Part shown: in pieces, positions 21,741 to 31,695 of the stretch
Position numbering within the stretch: the stretch's first letter is position 1
How the letters are laid out: each line of letters starts with the position of its first letter
Source: Ectocarpus siliculosus
Lineage: Eukaryota > Sar > Phaeophyceae > Ectocarpales > Ectocarpaceae
DNA length: 64,000 nucleotides
Assembly: GCA_000310025.1 (NCBI GenBank)
Contig: FN648111.1
Coordinates: 248,001-312,000, forward strand
Direction of reading: 5' to 3'
Made by a program: the position numbers and the translations under genes
The notes under the pieces: generated by a model
The model's input: the letters and a program-made list of their open reading frames with translations, nothing else
Database searches by the model: none
What the model was told of the DNA's origin: nothing

Positions 21741-21955
21741 TACTGTAGGTGACACAAGATACCACACCCACAGAAGATACTACACCCCGAACGAAATTGT
21801 ACAGAAAACCACACCCGTGTGATAATTTTTGGAGTCGTCCTGGAAAAAAACCTCGGTTTATCACACGGTCACAGAAGATACCGCACCCCCAAAGTTGAGC
21901 CGCAAATATTGTGTGCCACGGAGCCCCCTATCACACCGGTGTGGTAGGCCGTGAT
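21741..21955. mobile_element. Orphan end of a pogo-like family element
   Basis: TACTGTAGGTGACACAAGAT at 21741 resembles the family terminus, and the following 200 bases repeat GATACCACACCC, ACACCGGTGTGGTA and TTTATCACACGG-type motifs like the subterminal arrays at 26460-26750. No clear opposite end is visible. It is a truncated or highly diverged copy. Confidence 0.6.
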
Positions 21956-23380
21956 CACGCACATAGCGCATGCCGCAACCCTGCGCTCCAGCTATGGCAA
22001 CCGAAAACATCGCGAAGATGAACGAAGCACACAATACTGCTGAAAGCATCGAGGCTCAGACTCCAGCGACGGCGCCACGCCCAACTTCGCCATTTTTTTC
22101 TGTGGCGCCTGAGACTCCCGCAGCACCCGGTGTGCCTGCCACCGCCCGTCCCGCAAACCAGAAGCCATGCACACCACCACCCACTGAAAAACCGAGCGCC
22201 CCCATAGCTGGGGATGACCCTTCAGGAGCACTGCGCTGCGGCGAACCGTCACGCAGCAACAAGCCCTCGTGGGCGGAGCCAGGGGCGGCATACCCGGAGT
22301 TCTGCGCAAGACATGCCAAGTCCGGTCTCGTCTACCAATCAATAAGGTGTGCTCAGAGCACATTGTTGCGTGTAGCGCACGGGCTTTGCTTTTGCAAACA
22401 TTTTCTGTCTTTAGTTGCAGCAGGATAGCAGTCACGTCTATTCGTATAATTTTTAGCGTCAATCAGATGATCGTCTTTGTACGCCTTTTCATTTTTCCTG
22501 AGTTTTTTGGTAGCACATGCAAGTGTATTTTTCCAGAACGATCATCGATCTCGCTTATTGGCTGACCAATGAAAGGACGCTAGTCTCACGTGTGTGCTGT
22601 GACGATAACAACTGTGGTTATATCTCGAACGGGTAGCCTCTCAGTGATTGTATGACTGTGATCACTTGTGTAATGGTACTGCTGTATTTATTTCCCAAAG
22701 GTATGGAACCAGCATGATACGACTTTGCGCTCTTTGCGCGAAATAAAATATATATATTTGTTTTTCGTTCCACCATCTTGCCTCACAAATGCTAAAAGGC
22801 ACGTGGGCATGTAAACGTCAGAAATCTCATTTTCGATAACTTGCGGCTGGTTTTCGTCCGAGCAGACGCATCATCATGCACACTGCGAATTGCGTGCAAC
22901 GTGCAGGTCAGGGTGTCCCCGCCTGGGGAGCCGGCCGTTCGCGCACCTCCGGGTGTCTCTGTTGCGCCTTTTTCGAGACGCCTGGCAATTTTTCCGGAGA
23001 GATGTATGTCGACAATATGATCAATCTGGACGCGTGTCCTCATGGAAAGGAACACATGTTGCTTGTAGCAACTACTGTAGGTCGACTACGACCACGTCCG
23101 AATGCTTGGAAGCACAGCAGACAATACCGTGCCAGTAATTCAAAAACAAAACTCACAGACTGGTCGTATATGTATGCCGTAGACACGTCATAAGATAACA
23201 ATTAATTGCAATTTCCGACAAAATGTCGAGGAGGTAATGGCGTTACTAGCTAAATGGCCGAACACGCGTCGTTTGGCCAGGGCCCAAGAAGTATGGTGCT
23301 TGACAGGCAAGTTACGGCACCTCACCACGGTAGTGCGGGAAGGAAAGTACCTCGTGTGACGGCTTGGGTTTGTCACAGGA
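21956..23380. other. Unassigned spacer with ambiguous open stretches
   Basis: Open stretches exist on both strands at 21970-22428. The minus strand includes MLSAVLCASFIFAMFSVAIA (from 22049), which looks like a signal peptide, but the plus-strand frame is equally open and Pro/Ala-rich. No family is recognised. Confidence 0.25.
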
Positions 23381-23441
23381 CTTGTCGATAAGGATCAACA
23401 CGCGACCACGGACATGATGAAAGAATCCACCGTGAACTTGG

Positions 23442-25215
23442 GTGAGGAGTTTCACGCGGATTTGGAGTGATGGAGGTGGGCAGTGCGCCAACGCCTACTG
23501 GCGGAGGGTGTCTCTCTGTATTCCCCGTTTTACGATCATGTGCAATGGGAACCGACGCGGCATTGTTTTTCCGATGCTACGCTCGAAGCTATCGGGGGGT
23601 ATTGCAGCGAATGGGTGTGTGGTGGCGGTACGAGTTATCTCAGAAGGAAAGATTATCTTCCGATACGGATGTTGCTCTCGGCAGAACATGCTGTCCATCA
23701 ATTTGTTGGAAGCATTGGCGATGGTTTTCAACGCGTACGTGATGATCGTCGTCCTCAATGATCGGCCAATCGTAACCGGGGAACCTGTTCTTTGTCGCGG
23801 TGACAATACCTTCGTGTGACATGGGTAAACAAGTGTGGGCGTACACGGGAGTCACGCGCCGCGTTAATTATGAGGTGGCTGGGCGTATTGGAGATGATCG
23901 GGGGGTGGTATTTCGAAGCGGCAGATATCCCTGGCGTTGAAAACGTTTTGGCGGACGGAATTTCACGGTGGGCACGCGCGGATATTCCTCGCAGACTAAC
24001 TGAGGTGTCTCCTCCCTCTCGTGCGCGTTGGCAGGAGGTCAGGTTGGAGAAGGAAGGTGGGATGGCATGTTCGGAGATCTTGCGGTTTTACTCTCGACGG
24101 TCGGACTTCCTCCTTCGAGTCACGCCACTTATTCAGCGGCTTGGAAACTGTGGGTAGAATGGAGAACGGTCACGGTACGTAAGAGTGTCTATTTGGATGC
24201 AGCGTGAGGGGGAGAAGATTCGGCAAACGAGTTGGCGAAGTACGTGGCTTACCTGTTTTTCTGTCAGGGCAACAAAATGTCCACGATCGCGGGGAAGTTA
24301 GTCGCGGGCAAACAATTTCACAACCGCATCGGGGTGGACCTTCCCTTGAAACATATTATATTTTGGACTTGTCAAAGCGGGTTTGGTGAGGGAAAGCAAG
24401 CTACATATCAACGGTAGGATGAGACGCCCCATTTCGTGGACCATATTATGGAACGGCATTCGAACGGCAGCGGCGTGGGGTGAGCGTGGGCGATTTCTTT
24501 GGCTAGCCTTGACTGTGTACTATTTTTCCATGTGCTGACCATCGGAAATATTCGCGTACAGCAACGGCAAGATTCACAAGGAATTCGTTATCACGCGAGG
24601 CAATGTGGCGTTGTGGAAAGGGGGGTGCACCTCCTTACCCTGGCACTGTGGCGTTGTGCGGATAGAGTGAGTAGAAGCGTTGTTTGAGGCGTCTAAAGGA
24701 AACCATGACGAAGCAACGGTGTCGCGCGTGAAGATGTGCCCTGGGTTGGCCAAGTTCAACTAGGAGTGGGATGGGGCCGGTGATGTTCAGGCGGCTATGG
24801 TGGGCAAAGGCGGGTTCGAAGCTTTGCTAGAATTGATGTGCTGCTATCCTCAGCTCGATGAGGTGGCACCTATTGCCGCTTATCCTTCCGGTCAGGTTTG
24901 GAAGGTTTGGACGTGTGCTCAAACGCCGACGGCGCTGCGCGCTCTTGTGGCTGGTCAAGGTTTGAAACCGCAAGAGTACGCGCGATTTCTGGCCGGATAG
25001 GGGGCGCGACTCGGTTCGGAGCCATGGGATTGTTGGCATCGTGGGCAATACACCACCAAGGGAGAGAGAAATTAAACGCGTTTCAATCGTACATGCGGGC
25101 CAATCTGGATGATGTGCAGAAGGCGTCCTTTGCGTCAGCGTCGGACGCTGTCGGGAAGGGGATCCAGCCCGGGCTAACGACGCGGTGGAAGGGTGCACGA
25201 CCGGGTGCGAGGTAA
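23442..25215 (+). mobile_element. Decayed DIRS-like retroelement relic (RNase H plus tyrosine recombinase)
   Basis: Frames in order resemble an RNase H domain: a SDATLEAIGGYC segment near 23570-23610, INLLEALAMVFNAYVM near 23700, then RGDN, and after a frame change ADGISRWARADIPR near 23950-23990. These match the spacing of the acidic RNase H residues. Next comes a core-binding-like segment (LAKYVAYLFFCQGNKMST, near 24235). The C-terminus of a tyrosine recombinase follows (GRIGGATRFGAMG near 24990, then AFQSYMRANLDD, where Y would be the nucleophile). Stops and frame changes are frequent, and the HxxR histidine reads Ile in the best frame. RNase H next to a tyrosine recombinase points to DIRS-like elements. 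The reverse transcriptase is not recognisable upstream. The copy is inactive. Confidence 0.7.
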
Positions 25216-25425
25216 CGTTTTAGGATATATATGCTGTCTGTTTTATATCGCTGTCCGGAGGTCGTACTTCGTAGGTTTCTACGGGTTCTAAGCGGTGCGC
25301 TGTTGGTCGTTTTTATGTGGGGGGTACCATTCATGGTCATGTTGGATAATATAAGGTGGGGACGGGGAGAAAGTCGGTTTGAAGGGAAAGGGCGGGGGGT
25401 GGTGAAAGGAAAGGAACTAATTGGA

Positions 25426-25759
25426 NNNNNNNNNNNNNNNNNNNNNNNNNNNNNNNNNNNNNNNNNNNNNNNNNNNNNNNNNNNNNNNNNNNNNNNNNNN
25501 NNNNNNNNNNNNNNNNNNNNNNNNNNNNNNNNNNNNNNNNNNNNNNNNNNNNNNNNNNNNNNNNNNNNNNNNNNNNNNNNNNNNNNNNNNNNNNNNNNNN
25601 NNNNNNNNNNNNNNNNNNNNNNNNNNNNNNNNNNNNNNNNNNNNNNNNNNNNNNNNNNNNNNNNNNNNNNNNNNNNNNNNNNNNNNNNNNNNNNNNNNNN
25701 NNNNNNNNNNNNNNNNNNNNNNNNNNNNNNNNNNNNNNNNNNNNNNNNNNNNNNNNNNN
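25426..25759. other. Assembly gap (334 N)
   Basis: The run of N extends from 25426 to 25759. Nothing can be said about its content, and frames that cross it are artefacts. Confidence 1.
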
Positions 25760-26448
25760 GTTACGAAGGCCCCATCCCCCCCCCAAACGCCATAAAATTT
25801 CCTACATCAATAAGCCCATACAAAATCATTTATAGAAGGAGGCACATTTCATGCACGGGGGTGTGGTACAGTCCATGTAGCCCCTGCGCGAGATTGACTT
25901 GAGCTTGAGTGTACTAGCCCGCAGCCGTCTACTACGGGAGTGGAGGGGAGGGGGGAGGGGGGAGTGGGGAGGAGAATGGAGGGCGAAGGCGCTTGAAGCG
26001 AAAGCGCTCGAAAAAATGGATGTTGTGTCTTTTTGTTGAGGGAGGTGGAGAGGCTTCGGGGGTGAATAATATGTAAGCGCAACGCACCTTGCAATTGTGC
26101 AACGCACCTTGCAATTGTGGACGGGTGTTGTTGCACGTGGCGACGAAGGTGATGCCACCGCTGTAGGCTCATCGACAGCCCCTCTCCGGTATTGTGTTGC
26201 CGGCTTGAGTAAGCAAGCTTGGATTGATGATGAGATGATGACGTTTCGACGCATGCATATGGGTACGTGTCATTTGGTGCTGGTGCGTCGTTTGTTTTGT
26301 TGTGTTATTTCGCCATATTCGCCCAAGGTCAAATGTCGTGGACTTGTCGCAGAAGCAATGATGAGAAGTTCTGAGAGCTTGTCGCTTGGGGGGTCGTCCC
26401 CAACCATCAAGCCCTGTACTTACTTCAAGACCAGAAGACTTGAAAACC
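25760..26448. other. Unassigned flank of the pogo-like transposon
   Basis: A purine-rich stretch (25935-25990) and a 21-bp tandem duplication of CAACGCACCTTGCAATTGTG (about 26079-26119) are visible. No gene is recognised. Confidence 0.45.
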
Positions 26449-26460
26449 TACCGTATATGA

Positions 26461-26755
26461 CACAAGATACCACACCCCGGTGATAACATTTTAGAGTTCA
26501 GAATTATTATCACCGGGTGTGGTATCCTGTGGGGGGTGTGGTATCTTGTGTACCCCCGGTGATAAAGTGCAGCTCGCAGGGGCTCCTATGGGGGTGTGAT
26601 AAACCAGGGGGTGTGATAGCACGTCCGAACACCCGCAGGGTCTGTTTGGGGGTGTGATAAATGAGGGGGTGTGATAACAGGGGGTGTGATAGCGCGTCCG
26701 AACACCCGCAGGGTCTGTTTGGGGGTGTGATAAATGAGGGGGGGTGTACTCATAG
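26461..26755 (+). repeat. Subterminal motif array, left arm, outer block
   Basis: About ten copies of GGGTGTGATA or GGTGTGGTAT occur in either orientation. Within them a unit of about 75 bases (GGGTGTGATAGC, CGTCCGAACACCCGCAGGGT, CTGTTTGGGGGTGTGATAAA) is tandemly repeated near 26612 and 26687. The motif also lies in the termini themselves, so these are candidate transposase-binding sites. Confidence 0.8.
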
Positions 26756-27210
26756 TCGTGCATGCCGTAGTCGTTTGACCATTGACCTCGCATCCCTACA
26801 AAGCCGGGACGGAGCACGCCGGGTTCGCACCGGACCAGGCTCTCACATCACCAAGCGCGAAGCGCCGTGAGGTATTTGGCGAGTCGCATGAAGGGTGAGC
26901 TGCATCCTGCTAAGGGTGTTCGGCATCTTGTGCTTACTTCCTTGCGTACGGATGACAGCTACGTATGACTTAATTTATTTTCTGGTGCTTGCACTTCCAG
27001 AGACAGTTGTAAGCACTGTGTAACTGCCTCGAGGAAGCTTGACCATTTTAACACAACGTGGTACGATCATCCCCCGTTGCGCGGAGTGAGGTTTCTCGAC
27101 CCCGCACAACATGATCTACTCGACCACCATTATGGTTACCGCCAAAAAAAAAAACCGAGGTAAAAAAAAAAAAACGGTAACCTGGTTGCCGAGTTCACGA
27201 AGTGAATTGG

Positions 27211-27408
27211 CTTGTTTTACAACGTCGTTGCCAAGCGACGAAAACCCAATCCCGATGGCAAACACCGAGTGGGGGGCTTGTTTTACAACGTCGTTGCCAA
27301 GCGACGAAAACCCAACCCCGATGACAAACACCGGGGGGGGCGGCATGTTTTACAACGTCGTTGCCAAGCGACGAAAACCCAACCCCGATGGCAAACATCG
27401 GAGGGGGT
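27211..27408 (+). repeat. Three tandem units of about 67 bp
   Basis: Units begin CTTGTTTTACAACGTCGTTG at 27211 and 27277, and CATGTTTTACAACGTCG at 27344. They share GCCAAGCGACGAAAACCCAA and GGCAAACA segments. The array lies in the long non-coding arm of the pogo-like element. Confidence 0.9.
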
Positions 27409-27550
27409 AAATGAGGGGGTGTGATAAAAGGGGGTGTGATAGCACGTCAGAACAGCCACAGCGTGTGCTTTGGGGTGTGATAAATGAGGGTGTGATACAC
27501 TGCTGCCACACAAGTGAGGGGTGTAGTATTACGGGGGAGTGATAGCAACG
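27408..27550 (+). repeat. Subterminal motif array, left arm, inner block
   Basis: GGGTGTGATA-type motifs recur five or six times and include a third copy of the unit seen at 26612 and 26687. It is separated from the outer block by 650 bases. Confidence 0.75.
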
Positions 27551-28095
27551 CCTGCCCAAACAAGTGCAGCTACCCCGCACTGCTGTAAGGACCTACCTCA
27601 AGTGCTGCGGGGCGTGGAAAAATAAAGGCGCCGAGGTGAAGAAACTCCTGAGCACACGACCTCGGCGATACTTCAACCCCCTCAACGCCAAAGAACACCA
27701 TAAAGCAAAATACTGGGCTTGAATGTAGCATTAAAAAAAACTACAGATCGAAGGAACCTCGCCCGATACAATCATTGACGGTGGCCACATAGTGCGCCAT
27801 CCGTCCTGCCCCCGTCACGAAAAAGTTGGCTGCTACATGCCTTGATTTGAGTACGACCAAGGAGAGTTCCACAAAGACACCACCCCCAAAAGTCGAAGAC
27901 ACACAAACCCACAAATCTACACTACGAAACGCAACCACGTTGCACTCCACGCGGCGAAGAACACAGCCGACAGTTTCTCCACACTCGTACGAAGACGCCC
28001 AAGGAAGAGAAACGCACGCCAGGAAATGTATGTGAGGAAAAACATAAGAAGGACGCCACAAGTCTTTTATCAAAACCGGCATCGCTGCCGATGCC

Positions 28096-31000
28096 TCACA
28101 GCTCCACGCCCTCGTCGTCGCTCACGTCCACCACCACCACGCCCGTGTCGTCGTCATCTTCGATGTCAAACACCTCCAGCAAGTTCTTGGCTTCCGAGGG
28201 CGAGTCAGCCTTGTCCGCAGCGGCCAATGGCCCGCCGATAGGCTCCCCCTGGGCGTTGGAGCCGAGCTCCTTGTTGGCCCAGGCCTCGTCTTCCGACCCG
28301 TCGAAGGGAAGGAGCAGGCCGGCCTTCCTCCAGCTCGAGCGGATTTCATCCGGGGTCAAGGCATCCCACGCCTTCTTGACCCACTGTGCGACCAACCCCC
28401 GCGAAGGGGGCTCCGGGTAGCCCCTGTCGTTGCGCGTGACGTTGTTGGAAGCCATGTGGTCGTCGTAGAGCCTGGACATGTTGGCCTTGAAGATCTTGTT
28501 GACCAGGCCATCGCACGGCTGGAGCTTTGGAGTCAGACCTCCGGGGATGTTGAACAGCGTGGTGTTGGACTCCGTCATCTTCTTGACAGACGCGTCCGTC
28601 TTGTGGACGGTGTAGTCGTCCCACGCCAGAAGCGTGTCAGGCTGACGGTAGCCGCCGAGGCGGCCCAGCCGCCCCGGGCGCCAGTTCCACACCTGCGGCA
28701 CCCACACGTCGTCGAACACTCGTTGGGAGTGCCATCCCTTCGGGTCCACGGCGTAGACCATACCTCGGGGGTACGCGATGCCCTTCTTGTCCTTGTAGTC
28801 CTTGAACTCGCGCTCGATGCTGTTGGGGGCGGGGGACTTCCCGTTCGGAGTGGGCTGGCCCTTGAAGATGAGGAGGGGCTGGAGCTTGCTGCCGTCGGCG
28901 AACACCGTCAGGACCGAAGTGATGCGCATCTTCTCCTTGCCGCCGGTTTTGACGGCAATCTCCTTGTCGCCCACGGCCTGCGAGATTTCGTGGAGCAGCG
29001 AAAACCGACGGCAACGTGGGGTGAGTAGTCGTATCAATTTTTAAGATTCTGAGAGAGGCGTCCGTGGTCGCAAAAAATATCACCACAAGCAGAGAACAGA
29101 AAAATAAGGAAAATACGCAAACTACACTTTTTATGTAGATGGCTAATCACAAAAAAAAAGGGTAGTCCAATAGAATCGTTGACGGAGGCAAGGACAGGAT
29201 TGGTACATCCAACGTAGTACGAGCGAAAACTAGGGCAAAACAAATACTCACGTTCACGGTGTTTTTCCCCGGGCTCTCGAACCACGTAGGGGTTTCATCC
29301 ATGTTGCCGATCTGCGCCAAGGCGAACTTGAGACGCGGCCCCGAAGGAACTCCAGCGCCACTCCCACCCCCACCGCCGCTTGCGCTGCCTCCCGCCCCTG
29401 CCCTAACCCCCAGGCATTCGACCCCGTCCGCAAGTTCGAGCGCAGAAGGCACGTCGTATTTCAGCCTCCTCCACTCCTTGATCGACTGCATGGCGATCAA
29501 GGGCCAGCCGGACGGAAGCTTCTGGCCTTGCCGGGTGACAGCTCGCACAGAAAAGCGGTAGACCCTGAGAAACCTTCTGCACCACTGGTTTTGCCTGTTC
29601 TTGTACTTGAGGCAGCCCTGGAGGTCGGATGGCGCCGGCCTCTCCCCGAAGAAGTTCGGGTTGAGTTCGATGGCCTTGTTCTTGATCATATTCGTCGAAA
29701 CGCGGGCGGAGATGCCGTCAGAACGCAGCTCATTGATCCAGTCCACGACCTCACGCTCGGCCGCCGTGTGCGTCCTGGCCCGTCCGACGTTCAGCGACAT
29801 GCGGTTCTTGGTTTTCTTCTTGCGCTTGGCTCCTCCCTTGTACGTTTCCGCTTCCGCAAGCGCGGCTTCGTACTTGCCGACCTTCTTGACCCACTCCGCC
29901 AACGTCGCCTTGTCGGGAATGTTGAGGATCCTGCTGGCGTAGGTTATCCCAACAGTCCCGTTCGGCCCTCGCGCCCCCTTGATCCTTCTCTGTGAGTACC
30001 TCACCGCGTCCACCTTGAACTGCAGAGGATAGCGCTTCCTTTGGCTTCCACCACCAAGCTCGGGGATCGGGAAGTTCGGCGGCTCCAACTCCAGCTGCCC
30101 TTTCTTCCTCTTGCCCTTGTTCTGTGCCGGTGTATCGAAGAGAACGCCGCCCAACCCATCTCCCCATTCTGTCTCTCCGGGAAACATCATGTCGCCGGAT
30201 GCACCATCGTTGGCCACCGGCGCTCCTCCCGCTGCCGGCGTTGCTGCTGCCTTTGCTCCTTCTCCTTCTGGTGCTGGCGCCGGTGCTGGAGCGGGCGCCG
30301 TTGCTGGAGCTGGCGCCGGTGTTGGAGCGGGCGCCGATGCTGGAGCGGGCCCCGGTGCTGGAGCGGGCGCCGTTGCTGGGGCTGGCGCCGGTGCTGGGGC
30401 TCCGCTCGCCCTAGAGAAGACAAACGGAAAAAATCATGTGCGGGATGGCACGAAGCGGTCAATGTTGGGACGCACCGAAACATGTGTGGGCAGAAACATA
30501 GAGGGGTGAAAAAAAAATGTGCAAAGCAGGCAGCATTGAATTTCCTGTGTGGTATGGATGACAGCTGCAACACAAGCTGCTGCCTTTCCGCGACACACAC
30601 CGCCATGCAGGAAAAAACTCACACAAAATACAACTGAAAAAAATGCCGCGAACGTATGGCTAAAAATATACTCCGTACAAGTACTACACGCGTCACAAGT
30701 CACAACACGGGCACATAAATTAACACAAACATTTGCCGGGGACGTGTGGGGGAAAGCTACGCGCATGCACCCAAAAAATATCTTGCAAAAAATGTGGGGT
30801 GCAAACAAAAAAACACCTATTTAGGTAAATTACACAGGCCTACCACAGAACAGTTTACAAATTGATTTACAAAATGTATACTTGTACCGAACGTGTGGCG
30901 GGCGCCATTAAAAATGTGAAAAAATTACACGAACCCTGGAGTGTGCGGGTGGCGTAAAAGCCAAGCCCAAACTGCACGCTTCGAGACCACACGCGGACTG

Positions 31001-31432
31001 ATACTAAGCCAAATTCACGAAGCGCATTTACACTCACTTGGATCGTTCTTCCGTGCCGACGGAGGTGCTGGGCTCCTCGTCCACCATGTCCACCACCACC
31101 TGAGATGCTTGGCTGGTGCGCGTTGACTCGTCTGCTGCGGTGCTCGTACGTGCTGCTGAGAGCGAGCCCGCAACTGGCTGCTGCTGAGGCGATGCAGGGT
31201 GTGACATGTTGGCGTTTGCTGCTGCGCCAGCTGCTCCTGCTGCTGTTAGATCAACAGCAGCAGGCGCAGGAGCAGCAGCCTCTTGCGCCGAAGAAGTGTG
31301 CGCGCGTCCAAAGAAGGAGGTGATCTGCTGAGGCGCCTGTGCTGCTGCAGTCGAAGCAGTTGTCGAAGGAGCGGAGGCACTTGCGGCTGCATTCTGTTCT
31401 GCCTGCACGTTCATGTTGTTGGGGGTCTCCAT
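28096..31432 (-). CDS. Pogo-like DDE transposase, 811 residues, three exons
   Basis: Exons are 31432-31038, 30410-29252 and 28977-28096, joined by donor CCAA|GTGAGTG to acceptor TCTCTAG, then donor GTGAAC|GTGAGT to acceptor TCTCGCAG. Phases fit, and the 2436 coding bases contain no stop. Residues 1-131 are Ala/Ser/Gln-rich with IxxFF in PQQITSFFGRA (about 35-44). Residues 133-180 are a Pro-Ala repeat. A psq-type helix-turn-helix follows (from KRYPLQFKVDAVRY, about 257), then a CENP-B-type domain (EREVVDWINELRSDGISARV). The catalytic core has D503 (GNMDETP), D638 or D639 (LLAWDDYTVHKTD) and D674 (LTPKLQPCDGLVNKIFK), about 35 residues after the second Asp. The family excises and reinserts DNA at TA. 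The C-terminus is acidic (DIEDDDDTGVVVVDVSDDEG). The ATG at 31430-31432 is the first in frame with this composition. Confidence 0.93.
30265..30405 (-). repeat. Coding minisatellite giving a Pro-Ala repeat in the transposase
   Basis: Units of 15-30 bases alternate GCTCCAGCACCGGCG and GCTCCAGCAACGGCGCCC on the coding strand. They encode runs such as APAPAPATAPAPA near the start of exon 2. Repeat number could vary between copies of the transposon. Confidence 0.85.
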
Positions 31433-31695
31433 GCGGGGTGTTTCCCCGCACACAGATGCCGTGGCTGTGTGTGTGATGCCCAGGAGCAGATGCTGTATCA
31501 CCCGGGTGATAAGAAGGGAGGGCCCCCGTGAATGTATGCGGCGCAACCAAAATATCACCGGGGTGTGTTATCTTATGTACCCCCGGTGATAAATCGATGG
31601 TTTGTCAGAAACGCCCAAAATTACCACCGGGGTGTGGTATTCTGTGGGGGGTGTGGTATCTTATGTACCGGTGGTATCTTGTGTCATATACGGTA

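Larger units (their letters stand above)
26449..31695 (-). mobile_element. Complete pogo-like DNA transposon with intact transposase
   Basis: Both ends carry TACCGTATATGACACAAGAT in inverted orientation: TA at 26449-26450 and TA at 31694-31695 are the duplicated target, with at least 20 bp of identity inward. The 5247-bp element encodes one transposase on the minus strand (31432 to 28096). The transposase-side arm is short (31433-31695). The other arm (26449-28095) is 1.65 kb of non-coding DNA with repeated GGGTGTGATA motifs. TA duplications, short inverted termini and a DDD transposase with helix-turn-helix domains place it in the pogo branch of the Tc1/mariner superfamily. Termini, splice sites and reading frame all look undamaged, so recent or current activity is plausible. 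Confidence 0.95.

Noticed and set aside
25231-25902. Open frames spanning the N run
   Set aside because: They are artefacts of translating undetermined bases.
27211-27408. Possible CRISPR-like array
   Set aside because: Units are contiguous tandem copies with no unique spacers, in a eukaryotic transposon arm.
28456-29028. Plus-strand open frame across transposase exon 3
   Set aside because: The minus strand encodes conserved DDE transposase motifs, so the plus frame is a shadow.
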